NCBI RefSeq assembly: GCF_001657485.1
Contig: NZ_LXFU01000046.1
Location: forward strand, 104,821-168,820
From: Rhizobium sp. WYCCWR10014
GTDB lineage: Bacteria > Pseudomonadota > Alphaproteobacteria > Rhizobiales > Rhizobiaceae
Reading direction: 5' to 3'
Length of the DNA: 64,000 nt
Shown here in pieces: positions 8,331-17,588 of the stretch; within the stretch, counting starts at the first letter, position 1; the number at the start of each line of letters is the position of its first letter. The notes below the pieces were generated by a model. The model worked only from the letters and a program-made list of their open reading frames with translations. It ran no database searches and had not been told where the DNA came from. The translations under genes were made by a program, and so were the position numbers.

Positions 8331-9785
8331 TTACTTCGCAGGCAAACCCATCGACGAACGATAGGCTGCCAGTTGCTTGTCGCGGCCGAACTCGTCCGTC
8401 AGCTTGTTCCATCCGGCAGCCACGGTATCCAGCGCCTGCTGCGGCGTCACCTCTCCAGCCAATGCCTTGGAAAGCTCGATTTCGAGAATTTCCGTATAGG
8501 AGAAATAGCCCGGCAGGCGCATGTCGAGCGCCGTGTTCTTGGCGGTCACCGCGTCCTTCTGGCTTCCAAGATATTCCTTGGCCTCACGCTCGGAAAAGAT
8601 CTTCGACCACAACGCTGTATTTGTCGTATGCGAAAGACGATAAGGATTGACGCCTGTGCCGCCGGTGATCGCCGCCTGACCGGAAACCGCCGGGCTGGTC
8701 AGGAACTGGATATAGTTCCAGGCCGCCTCCTGGTTCTTGGAAGACGACGGAACAGCCGCCTGCCAACCGCCGAAGGCCATGAAGGAAGTCTGGACGACCT
8801 CGGGCTGCTTGTCCCATTTTTTGGTCTTGTAGTTCCAGATCTCATCCGAGCCCGGCAGCGATGCCGAACCGACATTGCCGGCGACCTTGGACTGCTTCGG
8901 GTCGGCAGCGATGACGCCGGTATCGCCCCAGCCGATCGATTCCGCGACCTGGCCACCGGCAAAGGCCGCGTTCACTTCGCCGAACGAGAAGTTCAGCGCA
9001 TTTGGCGGTGCGAGCTTGGAGGCGCGGATATATTCCTCAAGGCCGCGCACCCAGCCCGGATTGTTGACCTGCGCATCCATCGTATCCGGATCGAAGAACA
9101 TGCCGCCCGGATTGTCGGGATGGCTGGTGTAGCCGGCAACATGGCTGAACAGGAACCAGAATTGCTGGCCACCACGGCGGAAGGCTTCCGCCGTGCCCCA
9201 GAGGCCCTTGTCCGGCTGCTGGAAGAATTCAGCGATGTCGAGATACTGCTTCCATGTCTTCGGCGGGGCCAGATCGTAGCCATACTTCGCCTTGAAGGCG
9301 CTCTGGTTTTCCGCGTTTTCAAACAGATCAATGCGGTAGGTATAGGTGTGGGCATCACCGTCCATGGTCTGCGACAGGACCTTGCCGTTCCAGACCATCA
9401 GTTGCTCGCGGTAAACCGGGGCGATGTCCTCCCAGTCGGCACCCGATTGCATATTCTTCGGCATTTCCGAAAGAAAGTCGGTGAAGTCCGGTGCCCAGGC
9501 TGGTGCGAAGGCGACCACGTCGAACGTGTCTTCGCCCGAGGTCAGCGAGGTTACGATCTTGGGATAGAGTTCCGACCACGGAAATTCCACCACATTCACC
9601 TTGCCGCAGGTCTTTTCCTCCCAGCCCTTGGCCGCGAGTTGCAGCGCAGAAGCGATGTAAGGCCCCGTCTGCGTCGTGGCAGTGAGCGTGACACCGGTGT
9701 AATCAGGTTCGCACGCGAGCGCCGATGTGACGCCCGCCGCAGCAAGCAGTCCTGCGGCCGTTGAACTCAATAGCAATCTTCTCAT
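8331..9785 (-). CDS. Periplasmic sugar-binding protein of CUT1 ABC transporter
   Basis: 484 residues from ATG 9785, which has a near-perfect GGGGAGGAAAAC just upstream; the track frame extends eight codons further without support. A signal peptide covers about residues 1-24 (LLLSSTAAGLLAAAGVTSALA), followed by CEPDYTGVTLTATTQTGPYI. The fold motifs of family 1 binding proteins are visible (EDTFDVVAFAPAWAPDFTDF, AFAGGQVAESIGWGDTG, QEAAWNYIQFLTSP). At nearly 490 residues it is longer than a typical maltose-type binder (~400). By context the ligand is probably deoxyribose, ribose or a nucleoside-derived sugar; this is inference. Confidence 0.88.
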   Translation of the reverse strand: MRRLLLSSTAAGLLAAAGVTSALACEPDYTGVTLTATTQTGPYIASALQLAAKGWEEKTCGKVNVVEFPWSELYPKIVTSLTSGEDTFDVVAFAPAWAPDFTDFLSEMPKNMQSGADWEDIAPVYREQLMVWNGKVLSQTMDGDAHTYTYRIDLFENAENQSAFKAKYGYDLAPPKTWKQYLDIAEFFQQPDKGLWGTAEAFRRGGQQFWFLFSHVAGYTSHPDNPGGMFFDPDTMDAQVNNPGWVRGLEEYIRASKLAPPNALNFSFGEVNAAFAGGQVAESIGWGDTGVIAADPKQSKVAGNVGSASLPGSDEIWNYKTKKWDKQPEVVQTSFMAFGGWQAAVPSSSKNQEAAWNYIQFLTSPAVSGQAAITGGTGVNPYRLSHTTNTALWSKIFSEREAKEYLGSQKDAVTAKNTALDMRLPGYFSYTEILEIELSKALAGEVTPQQALDTVAAGWNKLTDEFGRDKQLAAYRSSMGLPAK

Positions 9786-9829
9786 GTTTTCCTCCCCGGA
9801 ATTGAACAATGACTAGGCTTGTCGAACGG

Positions 9830-10858
9830 TCACTTTATTGCTCCTAAAAGCAGGCCAGACCGCATCAGCCTGCTCAAAATGCCCGCCATGACGACCATGG
9901 GTATGATCGCGACCAGGGCGGCTGCCGATATCGACCACCACTCGTCGCCGCGCTGGCTGTTTTGGCCTGCGACGAGAATGGGAAGGGTCTGCCATTTGGA
10001 ACTGGTCAGGAAGAGTGCGAACAGGAACTCGTTCCAGACGAAGGCGAGCGTGATCATGAATGTCGCGATCAAGCCCGGCTTGGACATGGGCAGGACGATA
10101 CCGAAGAAAATTCTCCACGACGGCACATTGTCGACCATCGCCGCCTCTTCGACTTCAACCGGCAGTGCCGCAAAGAAATCGCGCATCAGCCAGATCACGA
10201 TCGGCAGCGAGAAGGCGACATAGGCGAAGGTGAGGCCTGTATAGGTGTCAACCAGCTTGAACCCCAACTTGCCCATTTCCGAATACATCAGGAACAAGGC
10301 AAAGGCGGCGACGATCGGCGGAAACATGCGCTGGCTCACAAACCAGAATACGATATCGTCATTGCCGAGGAGTGGCCCTGGAAGCTTCATTCGGCTGGAG
10401 CCGATGGCGAGCGCAAGCGCTGCAACAAAGGCAAAGATCAGCGAAATAGCCTGCCCGTAGCCCAGCACATGACGGCCGAGCAGATATCCGCCGAAGGCAA
10501 CAACGACGAAAATCACACCGGACAGCAACTTGACCTCGAAGGTGAAGCGCACCAGCGCATAGGCTGCCATGGATCCAATGAAGGTGGCCAGCACCGATGC
10601 GGAAAGCCCGATGATCGTCGAGGCGATGAAGGTGTTGTAGAACTGGCCGCGCGCGCCCGACAGAAGCTCGCTCCAGGCTGTCAGCGTCGGGTCGAAGTCG
10701 ACAAATGGAATATAGGTCGGCCCGCCGACGACCCCAAGCGGCGACTTGAACGAGGTGATCGCGACCCAGTAAAGCGGAAAGAAGGTGAAGGCCAGCCAGA
10801 GCAGGCAGCCTGCGAGCGCCCACCAGCGGCCGGATCCTTTGAGGTCACGCACGCTCAT
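9830..10858 (-). CDS. CUT1 sugar ABC permease (MalG type) with internal insertion
   Basis: 342 residues, about 55-60 longer than a usual MalG-type permease. The EAA loop VEEAAMVDNVPSWRIFFGIVLP is normal. The extra length lies at about residues 110-165, between AAYALVRFTFEVKLLSG and FVSQRMFPPI. It adds roughly two hydrophobic segments (GVIFVVVAFGGYLLG and ISLIFAFVAALALAIG) and a short GPLLGNDDIVFW stretch. The start ATG overlaps the upstream permease stop (ATGA). It pairs with 10855-11730. Confidence 0.88.
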   Translation of the reverse strand: MSVRDLKGSGRWWALAGCLLWLAFTFFPLYWVAITSFKSPLGVVGGPTYIPFVDFDPTLTAWSELLSGARGQFYNTFIASTIIGLSASVLATFIGSMAAYALVRFTFEVKLLSGVIFVVVAFGGYLLGRHVLGYGQAISLIFAFVAALALAIGSSRMKLPGPLLGNDDIVFWFVSQRMFPPIVAAFALFLMYSEMGKLGFKLVDTYTGLTFAYVAFSLPIVIWLMRDFFAALPVEVEEAAMVDNVPSWRIFFGIVLPMSKPGLIATFMITLAFVWNEFLFALFLTSSKWQTLPILVAGQNSQRGDEWWSISAAALVAIIPMVVMAGILSRLMRSGLLLGAIK

Positions 10859-11730
10859 TTGTGCTTCTCCAGATAGGGCTTCAGGATGGCGAGATAGACG
10901 AGCCCGATCACGGTGATGACGATCAAGAACAGGAAGGATAGGGCGGAGGTGTAGCCAAGGTTGAACTTCTTGAAGCCCTCCTGATACGCGAACAAGGTGA
11001 GCGTTTCGGTCGAAATGCCAGGCCCTCCGCCTGTCATGACGAACACCGTGTCGATGATCTTGTAGCTCTCGATGAGGCGGATGAAGACCACAGCCACCGA
11101 AATCGGAAGCATCATCGGGAAAGTGATCCCCCAGAACTGCTGCCAGGGGCTGGCATTTTCAAGCGCGGCAGCCTCGTAGACGTCCTCCGGCAGGGTTTGC
11201 AGCCCGGCAAGGAGCATCAGGATGACGAAGGGTGTCCACTGCCACACTTCGACAGAAATGATGGCGCCGATAGCCCATCTGGTCTGCGTCAGAAACGGCA
11301 GATTGGGAAAGCCGAAGGCGGTCATCAACTCATTGAGCGGGCCCATCGTCGGATTGAGGATCTGGCGGGCAATAAGTGCAACGGCCACGGGCGCCACTAG
11401 CATTGGCACCAGGAAGCTGACCCGGAACAAACCTTCGCCGGGCACCCGACGGCTGAGCGCCAGCGCCACGGAAAAACCGATGACATACTGCAGCGTCACT
11501 GCGACAAAAGCGATGATCGTCGTCGTCCAGGTGACACTCCAGAAGCGCGGATTCTGAAGCAATTCCGTATAGTTGCCGAAGCCGACGAAATGCGCGGGGA
11601 TCGGCGGGACGAGCCGCAGGCTCATGAAGCTGGTGGTCAGCGAATAGATCAGCGGGAAGATCGAGATCACCAGCACGATCAGCAAGGCCGGCCAGATGAA
11701 GAAATGTTTGATCGGATCGTTGCGGGTCAT
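10855..11730 (-). CDS. CUT1 sugar ABC permease (MalF type)
   Basis: 291 residues with six predicted membrane segments. The EAA loop is YEAAALENASPWQQFWGITFPMM and the C-terminus is LAILKPYLEKHK. The start overlaps the kinase stop at ATGA and its own stop overlaps the next permease start, so three consecutive genes are translationally coupled. First of the two membrane subunits of the pentose-island importer. Confidence 0.9.
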   Translation of the reverse strand: MTRNDPIKHFFIWPALLIVLVISIFPLIYSLTTSFMSLRLVPPIPAHFVGFGNYTELLQNPRFWSVTWTTTIIAFVAVTLQYVIGFSVALALSRRVPGEGLFRVSFLVPMLVAPVAVALIARQILNPTMGPLNELMTAFGFPNLPFLTQTRWAIGAIISVEVWQWTPFVILMLLAGLQTLPEDVYEAAALENASPWQQFWGITFPMMLPISVAVVFIRLIESYKIIDTVFVMTGGGPGISTETLTLFAYQEGFKKFNLGYTSALSFLFLIVITVIGLVYLAILKPYLEKHK

Positions 11731-12659
11731 GCCGCGCCTCCTTTCTGCAGAAGCGCCTCGATTTCCTCGATCTTCGGCATTGCGGGCGCGGTACCCCGCC
11801 GCGTCACCGCAATACCGGCGGTGGCGCAGCCGAAACGTACCGCCTCGACCGGACTAGCGCCCCGCGAGAGCGCTGCCGAGAAGCCACCGACAAATGCGTC
11901 GCCGGCGCCGGTGGTATCGATGACCGCTCCCGACGAGACCGCCGGAACATGAACCGATTGCCCGGCCGTATGATAGAGCACACCGCGACCACCCAGTGTG
12001 ATCAGCGCGGCTTTCACGCCCTTGGCAAGAAAGGCGTCGCCAGCCCGTCTGGCGTCGTCAAGCGTGTCGAGCGGAAAACCGACGATGGCCGCCGCTTCGG
12101 TCTCATTTGGCACGATATAGTCGCAGAGCGGATAGATCGTCTCCGGAAACGGCTCGGCCGGCGCTGGATTGAAAACAGTGGTGACGCCGGCCGCATGGGC
12201 GATTTCGAGGGCGCGCTGCGCCGCTTCAGCCGGTTGCTCGAGCTGGGTCACGAAAACGGCCGATTGCTCGATGGTTTCGCGTGCCGCCTCAACATCACCA
12301 ACCCCGATGGTGCCTGCGGCACCTGGATAGACGATAATCGCATTGTCGCCATTACCGTCATTGACGTAAATGAAGGCGGCGCCGGTCGGCATATCGTCCA
12401 TCTGTACAACCTTCGGCGTCACGCCTGCTTCCGCATAGGTCTTCAGCGCCATGTCGCCGAACGTGTCGCGGCCGATCTTCGAGATGAAGGAGACTGTTCC
12501 ACCGGCGCGGGCAGCAGCGACAGCCTGGTTGGATCCCTTGCCGCCCGGGCCCACTGCAAAACCGGTCCCGGTGATGGTCTCGCCAACGTTTGGCATGCGC
12601 TTGGCCAGATAGGCCGTGTCGGCGACGAAAATCCCGAGGATCGAAACACCCACCTTCAT
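11727..12659 (-). CDS. PfkB-family sugar kinase (ribokinase/deoxyribokinase type)
   Basis: 310 residues from ATG 12659 with GAGGGG upstream; the longer frame is excluded by lack of homology. Ribokinase features include VGPGGKGSNQAVAAARAGG near residue 40, TGAAFIYV for sugar binding, PNETEAAAIVG, and the anion hole/catalytic base DTTGAGDAFVGGF near residue 250. It phosphorylates the 5-hydroxyl of ribose or 2-deoxyribose. Linkage to DeoC favours deoxyribokinase (DeoK) activity; sequence alone does not separate RbsK from DeoK. Confidence 0.85.
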   Translation of the reverse strand: MKVGVSILGIFVADTAYLAKRMPNVGETITGTGFAVGPGGKGSNQAVAAARAGGTVSFISKIGRDTFGDMALKTYAEAGVTPKVVQMDDMPTGAAFIYVNDGNGDNAIIVYPGAAGTIGVGDVEAARETIEQSAVFVTQLEQPAEAAQRALEIAHAAGVTTVFNPAPAEPFPETIYPLCDYIVPNETEAAAIVGFPLDTLDDARRAGDAFLAKGVKAALITLGGRGVLYHTAGQSVHVPAVSSGAVIDTTGAGDAFVGGFSAALSRGASPVEAVRFGCATAGIAVTRRGTAPAMPKIEEIEALLQKGGAA

Positions 12660-12670
12660 TTCGTTTCCCC

Positions 12671-13126
12671 TCAAACGGTTTCCGGCGGAATCACGCCTTT
12701 GGTGAACAGGAAGCAGCCGTAAAAGCGGTTTTCGCCGGTGGTGATGACGCAATAGGCCTTTTTGGCCTCCTCATAGAAGGCGAAACGCTCGATGCCATAC
12801 AGCGGCGCCGGCTTGCCCTCGGCGCCGTCGACAACGGCCTGGACTTCCTGCTGCACGGGAGGGATCTCGTCCGGCGCGCCCATGATTTCCATTCGCCCGG
12901 CAGACGGCTGCAGCGGCGTATCCAGCGGCATTACCGAAAGAATAGCTTCGATGGCGCGGGCAGAGGACACATTGTCGATCCGCAACAGCTTGCCGAGCAC
13001 CGTTTGCCGGGCAATCGAATCCGAAGGAAAATTGGTGTCGGAAACGACGACCGTGTCGCCATGTCCCATGGACCGGAGCGCGTGCAGCACATCCGCATTC
13101 AGCGCCGGATCGATATTCTTCAGCAT
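12671..13126 (-). CDS. FucU/RbsD-family sugar mutarotase
   Basis: 151 residues. The N-terminus MLKNIDPALNADVLHALRSMGHGD, with the catalytic-type His in GHGDTVVVSDTNFP, and the C-terminal YGCFLFTKGVI match FucU/RbsD pyranase-mutarotases. These interconvert sugar anomers before phosphorylation, which fits its position 11 bases upstream of the sugar kinase. GGGAGGATTTCC precedes the start. The 159-bp space to the upstream aldehyde dehydrogenase may hold a secondary promoter. Confidence 0.85.
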   Translation of the reverse strand: MLKNIDPALNADVLHALRSMGHGDTVVVSDTNFPSDSIARQTVLGKLLRIDNVSSARAIEAILSVMPLDTPLQPSAGRMEIMGAPDEIPPVQQEVQAVVDGAEGKPAPLYGIERFAFYEEAKKAYCVITTGENRFYGCFLFTKGVIPPETV

Positions 13127-13285
13127 GGAAATCCTCCCTTAGTTGCACCATTTCACAGCACCTCGTGCCGCAAAACAGAGCCCGATAACCGCAGCTCCGT
13201 TACAGCTCTGCGATTCCCTCAAATTCCGTTGTTCTCGCCTGCCGGTGCGGTTCTCCTCCCGCCCGGATGACCAGAGTTGGAGCCC

Positions 13286-15673
13286 TTATTCTCCGTAGGG
13301 GATCCAGATATTCTTCACATCCACAGCGCGGCGAAGGTATAGCGCGCCTTCGCCAGCGGCTCTGTCCATCCAGTCCGTCGCCTTGCCATTGTCCACGAAG
13401 GTTCGCTTGAGATTGCCCGAAGACAGCTTCTCCACCGTCGTCGAAAGTTCCGTCGAGCCAAAGGCCCACAACGCATCAACATCATTGTGCGCGGCAAGGA
13501 TCTTTGCCAGTTCGATCGCCGACCCGGTGACGATATTGACGACACCGGCAGGCAGATCCGACGTTTCAAGGACGGAATAGAAATCCGTGGCCGAAAGCGG
13601 GAAGGGCTCACTCGGCACCACGACGACACGATTGCCGGTGGCAATCAACGGCGCAGCCATACTGATAAAGCCGAGCAGCGGCGCTTCCGGCGGGCAAATG
13701 ACGCCAACAACGCCGATGGCTTCCGGCATGGCCAGGGCAACGCCGCGAAGCGGCGGCTGGTGAATGCCGCCTTCATACTTGTCCGCCCAGGCTGCGTAGG
13801 TGAAGAGACGGGAAATCGCGGCGTCGACCTCGGCATTTGCATTGGCTGCGGAAGCTCCGGTCATCGCTGTTATCCGCGAGGCGAACTCGTCGGCGCGGCC
13901 ACTGAGGTTTTCGGCGATGTAATAGAGAATCTGGGCGCGGTTATGCGTGGTCGCATTCGACCAGGCGGAGGCCGCCTGTGCGGCAACCACAGCATTGCGG
14001 ATGTCCTTGCGGTTGCCTTCGCCGACCTCGCCGATCGCCTTGCCCTTGGGTGAGGCGATGACACGGGAATAATTGCCGTCCGGGCGCGCCTGCTTGCCGC
14101 CGATGAAGAGCTTTGCCGTCCGGTCGATGCTTGGCAGGGCAAAATCGCCGGCAACCGGCTTTACTTGCGAAAATGCGGGCATTGCTGCGCGCGCCTTGCG
14201 ACCGACCCAAGCCTTCGGTTTCAGATATTCGTAGCAACCTTCGCGTCCGCCTTCGCGGCCGAATCCGGATTCGCGCTTGCCGCCAAAACCGACGGCGGCG
14301 TCGAAGAGATTGGTGGCATTCACCCAGACCACGCCGGCTGCGAGCTTTGCCGCAACGTTCAGCGCCAAGCCGATCGTCTCGCTCCAGACGCTGGCGGCGA
14401 GGCCGTAGCGGGTGTGATTGGCAAGCTGGATAGCTTCTTCCGGTGTGCGGAAAGTCATGGAGACCGCAACCGGCCCGAAGATTTCCTCGGTCGCGACGAT
14501 CGATGTCGGCTGCACGCCGCTGAGAAGCGTCGGCGGGTAGAAGCTGCCGCCCTTCGGCAGGTCGATCTTGGCCTGATGCAGTGTCGCGCCTTCTGAAACT
14601 CCCTTTTTCACCAGCGCTTCGATACGCGTCAACTGCACGGGCGCGATGATCGCACCCATATCGATGCACTTGTCCAAAGGCTGACCGACCCGCAATGTCT
14701 CCATCCGGCGCTTCAGCCGCTCGTGGAAAAGATCGGCAATGCCTTCCTGGACCAGAAGCCGCGAACCGGCGCAGCAGACCTGTCCCTGGTTGAACCAGAT
14801 CGCGTCGACCACGCCTTCCACGGCGCCGTCGATATCGGCGTCGTCAAAAACCACGAAAGGTGACTTGCCGCCGAGTTCCAGCGTCAACGATTTGCCGCTA
14901 CCTGCGGTACGCTCGCGAATAACGCGTCCGACTTCGGTCGATCCGGTAAAGGCAATTTTGTCGATATCCTCATGCCCGACGAGCAGTGCGCCTGTTTCGC
15001 CTTCTCCCGTCACGATATTGAGCACGCCCGGCGGAAGGCCCGCCGCGGATGCCAGTTCGGCAAAGAGAAGCGCCGTCAGCGAGGTGAATTCGGCAGGCTT
15101 CAGGATGACGGTGTTGCCGAGCGCCAAAGCCGGCGCCACTTTCCAGGCCAGCATCAGGAAGGGGAAATTCCACGGGATGATCTGGCCGACGACGCCGACC
15201 GGCACATGATCGGCAAATTCCGTGTCCTGGATTTGCGCCCATCCGGCGTGATGATAGAAATGACGGGCCGCCAGTGGCACGTCGAGATCGCGGGTTTCGC
15301 GAATCGGCTTGCCGTTGTCGATAGCCTCGACCACTGCAATCAGACGCGCATGGCGCTGGATCATCCGGGCAAGCGCATAGAGATGGCGCGCCCGCGCGTG
15401 GCCCGGCAGTCGCGCCCATGACGCCTGTGCCTTGCGGGCCGCAGCAACTGCGTTGTCCACATCCGCCGCGCCGCCGTTCGCGAGCTTCGCCAGGACCTTG
15501 CCTGTGGCCGGCTCGAACGTGTCGAAGTGCTTTCCCGACGCGGAGGGCACGAATGCGCCATTGATGAAGTGGCCGAAACCGGAAGCGTGGCGCGCCAGCC
15601 AGTCGCGAGCTTCGATATCGGATTCAGGGGCAGGGCCGTAGGACATTTCGTCGAAATACTTTGCAACAGTCAT
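13286..15673 (-). CDS. ALDH16-type two-domain aldehyde dehydrogenase
   Basis: 795 residues from ATG 15673; ATG 15682, three codons earlier, overlaps the deoC stop as ATGA and is an alternative. The first ~490 residues are a complete aldehyde dehydrogenase with IIPWNFP, catalytic Glu266 in LELGGK and Cys300 in GQVC. From about residue 505 (AKLFIGGK) a second ALDH-like domain follows with NAD-fold elements (GVVGVICPPEAP, FGSTELSTTVE). There LELGGK is replaced by RTFVDNGK and no GQxC motif occurs, so it is catalytically dead. This is the ALDH16 architecture. It probably oxidises acetaldehyde from DeoC to acetate. Confidence 0.88.
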   Translation of the reverse strand: MTVAKYFDEMSYGPAPESDIEARDWLARHASGFGHFINGAFVPSASGKHFDTFEPATGKVLAKLANGGAADVDNAVAAARKAQASWARLPGHARARHLYALARMIQRHARLIAVVEAIDNGKPIRETRDLDVPLAARHFYHHAGWAQIQDTEFADHVPVGVVGQIIPWNFPFLMLAWKVAPALALGNTVILKPAEFTSLTALLFAELASAAGLPPGVLNIVTGEGETGALLVGHEDIDKIAFTGSTEVGRVIRERTAGSGKSLTLELGGKSPFVVFDDADIDGAVEGVVDAIWFNQGQVCCAGSRLLVQEGIADLFHERLKRRMETLRVGQPLDKCIDMGAIIAPVQLTRIEALVKKGVSEGATLHQAKIDLPKGGSFYPPTLLSGVQPTSIVATEEIFGPVAVSMTFRTPEEAIQLANHTRYGLAASVWSETIGLALNVAAKLAAGVVWVNATNLFDAAVGFGGKRESGFGREGGREGCYEYLKPKAWVGRKARAAMPAFSQVKPVAGDFALPSIDRTAKLFIGGKQARPDGNYSRVIASPKGKAIGEVGEGNRKDIRNAVVAAQAASAWSNATTHNRAQILYYIAENLSGRADEFASRITAMTGASAANANAEVDAAISRLFTYAAWADKYEGGIHQPPLRGVALAMPEAIGVVGVICPPEAPLLGFISMAAPLIATGNRVVVVPSEPFPLSATDFYSVLETSDLPAGVVNIVTGSAIELAKILAAHNDVDALWAFGSTELSTTVEKLSSGNLKRTFVDNGKATDWMDRAAGEGALYLRRAVDVKNIWIPYGE

Positions 15674-15678
15674 CTGGA

Positions 15679-16707
15679 TCATCCAATCGGGTGTCTGGTG
15701 AGGGCCGAATAGGCACCGGTGACGTGATGCTCCAACTGCCGCTCGATATCCGCAAGCAAGCTTGATGCACCGATGCGGAAGAGATCGGACTCCAGCCACT
15801 CGCGCCCCAGTTCGTCTTTCATCAGGAACTGGTAGTTCAACACATCCTTCGCCGCGGAAATGCCACCGGCCGGCTTGTAGCCGATCTTGACACCGGTGCG
15901 CTCCTGATAGGCGCGGATCGCCCGCAGCATGGTCAATGTCACGGCCAGCGTCGCATTGACCCCCTCCTTGCCGGTCGAGGTCTTGATGAAGTCGGCTCCC
16001 GCCATCATGCAGACCAGCGAGGCCCTGGTGACATTGCGGAGCGTCTTCAGGTCGCCGGTCGCCAGAATGGCTTTGACATGCGCATCACCGCAGGCGGCGC
16101 GATATTCTTTCATTTCCTCGTAGAGTGCTGTCCAGTTGCCGGTCAGCACATGCTCGCGGGTAATGACGATGTCGATTTCCTTCGCGCCATCGGCAACCGA
16201 CGCCTCGATTTCCTTGACCTTGAGGTGGTGCGGGCTGAGGCCGGCGGGGAAACCGGTCGAAACCGCGGCGACCGGAATGCCGGAATCCCCGAGCGCCTCG
16301 ACGGCCGTTGCAACAAAACGATGATAGACGCAGATGGCGCCGGTGGTGATCGAACGGCCGCTCATGCCAAGCGAATCCAGAATGTCGGCGCGTATCGGAT
16401 TCATCGCCTTCGCGCATAACCGCTTGACGCGCTCGGGAGTATCGTCGCCGTTCAGCGTGGTCAGGTCGATGCAGGTCACCGCCTTCAGGAGCCAAGCCGC
16501 CTGTGCGTCTTTCTTGACAGTCCGGCGTCCGGGAAGCGAGGCTACGCGGCGCTCGGTGGCAGAGAGGTTGACCCGGGTGTCAAGCACCCACGACAGATCG
16601 AGTTCCATACCGGTATTGCGCGGCCGGTTATGGGTGCCGTCCGGCAATCGCGAAGGGCCTCCATGATGCGCCGCGTTTGCCGCATTGTGAACAGCAACGG
16701 TTTCCAA
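15679..16707 (-). CDS. deoC: Deoxyribose-phosphate aldolase
   Basis: 342 residues, within the long DeoC subfamily. It splits 2-deoxyribose 5-phosphate into acetaldehyde and glyceraldehyde 3-phosphate. The Schiff-base Lys lies in DFIKTSTGKEG and the second active-site Lys in GYKPAGGISAAKD; the N-terminal CIDLTTLNGDDTPERV carries the usual DLT. GGGAGGATTC lies upstream of ATG 16707. It is the first catabolic gene of the island, downstream of deoR and coupled to the aldehyde dehydrogenase. Confidence 0.95.
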   Translation of the reverse strand: METVAVHNAANAAHHGGPSRLPDGTHNRPRNTGMELDLSWVLDTRVNLSATERRVASLPGRRTVKKDAQAAWLLKAVTCIDLTTLNGDDTPERVKRLCAKAMNPIRADILDSLGMSGRSITTGAICVYHRFVATAVEALGDSGIPVAAVSTGFPAGLSPHHLKVKEIEASVADGAKEIDIVITREHVLTGNWTALYEEMKEYRAACGDAHVKAILATGDLKTLRNVTRASLVCMMAGADFIKTSTGKEGVNATLAVTLTMLRAIRAYQERTGVKIGYKPAGGISAAKDVLNYQFLMKDELGREWLESDLFRIGASSLLADIERQLEHHVTGAYSALTRHPIG

Positions 16708-16771
16708 ATAGAATCCTCCCGGTCAGAGAGTGAAGGTCCTTTTGCACGCAACAGAAGGTTCACTACTGGCT

Positions 16772-16793
16772 CAATGTGATTTTTTTTTCATTG
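16772..16793. promoter_or_regulatory. Candidate operator in the deoC promoter region
   Basis: The 158-bp gap between deoR and deoC contains an AT-rich tract with an inverted CAATG...CATTG pair around TGATTTTTTTT, and nearby TTCACT/GTGA half-sites. A DeoR target here is plausible because deoC heads the regulated genes. Only the sequence symmetry is observed. Confidence 0.3.
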
Positions 16794-16865
16794 TTTGTGA
16801 GGTTTGCATCACTGTGCAGCCGCGTCAAGTTTAGATTTCGACAGACGGAGAAAAAAGCGGTTTTC

Positions 16866-17588
16866 TCAGTCAAAATCGTTCATACCGTTTTCGGTGATGA
16901 CCACATCGAACGACTTCATGTCGCTGAAAAAGGCTGGCTTCAGCTTGCCGATTTTGCTGGTGTCGGCGAGAAGAATATTCTTTCGTGCGCGGGACATTGC
17001 CTTTTTCTTGATCTCCGCTTCGTGAAAATGCGCGCAGGTCGCGCCACGCCGGGCATCGACACCGGCTGCAGAAAGAAATGCCACGTTGATCACAAGCTGA
17101 TCGAGCATTTCCAACCCCGAGGCACCGGAAAAGCTCGCCGATGCCGGGTGGTAAAGACCACCGAGCATAACAAGGCGAACGTTGGGTTTTCGCGTCAGAC
17201 GATCGGCGACATTCATGGCGTAACAGATCGCCGTTATGTGAATCTGGTCTGGGAGAAGATCGACCAGATAGGGCAAGGTGGTGCCGCAATCGAAAAACAC
17301 CGTATCGTCATGATGAATGTAATCAATGGCTTGTGTGCAAACTTGCCGTTTTGCAGCGGCATGACTGTCGGCTGCCTTGGAAATTTCATAGGGATCGTTT
17401 TCCGCTTCGACAGCCGCAACGATGTGGCCGCCGAGAAATGCGAACTGGCCTGCATTGGCGCTGACATCACGCCGAACCGTCATCTCCGAGACGCCCAGGA
17501 TCTCGGCAGCATTCTTGATATGCAGAATGCGATGTTGTGAAAGGGCCTCGGATAAGACTGCGATGCGCCGGCCCCTGCGACTATCCAT
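16866..17588 (-). CDS. DeoR-family transcriptional repressor of the pentose island
   Basis: 240 residues. An N-terminal winged helix-turn-helix (HIKNAAEILGVSEMTVRRDVSA, about residues 23-44) precedes the sugar-phosphate-binding DeoRC domain (FFDCGTTLPYLVDLLP, NVRLVMLGG, DTSKIGKL). GGGAGACATGCGAT lies upstream of ATG 17588. It is transcribed in the same direction as deoC. The effector is probably a sugar phosphate such as deoxyribose 5-phosphate. Upstream (about 17612-17626) the palindrome ACACT-GGAAT-AGTGT could be an autoregulatory site. Confidence 0.88.
   Translation of the reverse strand: MDSRRGRRIAVLSEALSQHRILHIKNAAEILGVSEMTVRRDVSANAGQFAFLGGHIVAAVEAENDPYEISKAADSHAAAKRQVCTQAIDYIHHDDTVFFDCGTTLPYLVDLLPDQIHITAICYAMNVADRLTRKPNVRLVMLGGLYHPASASFSGASGLEMLDQLVINVAFLSAAGVDARRGATCAHFHEAEIKKKAMSRARKNILLADTSKIGKLKPAFFSDMKSFDVVITENGMNDFD

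Noticed and set aside
8259..9764. 501-codon plus-strand open frame
   Set aside because: Antisense to the sugar-binding protein with signal peptide and strong ribosome site.
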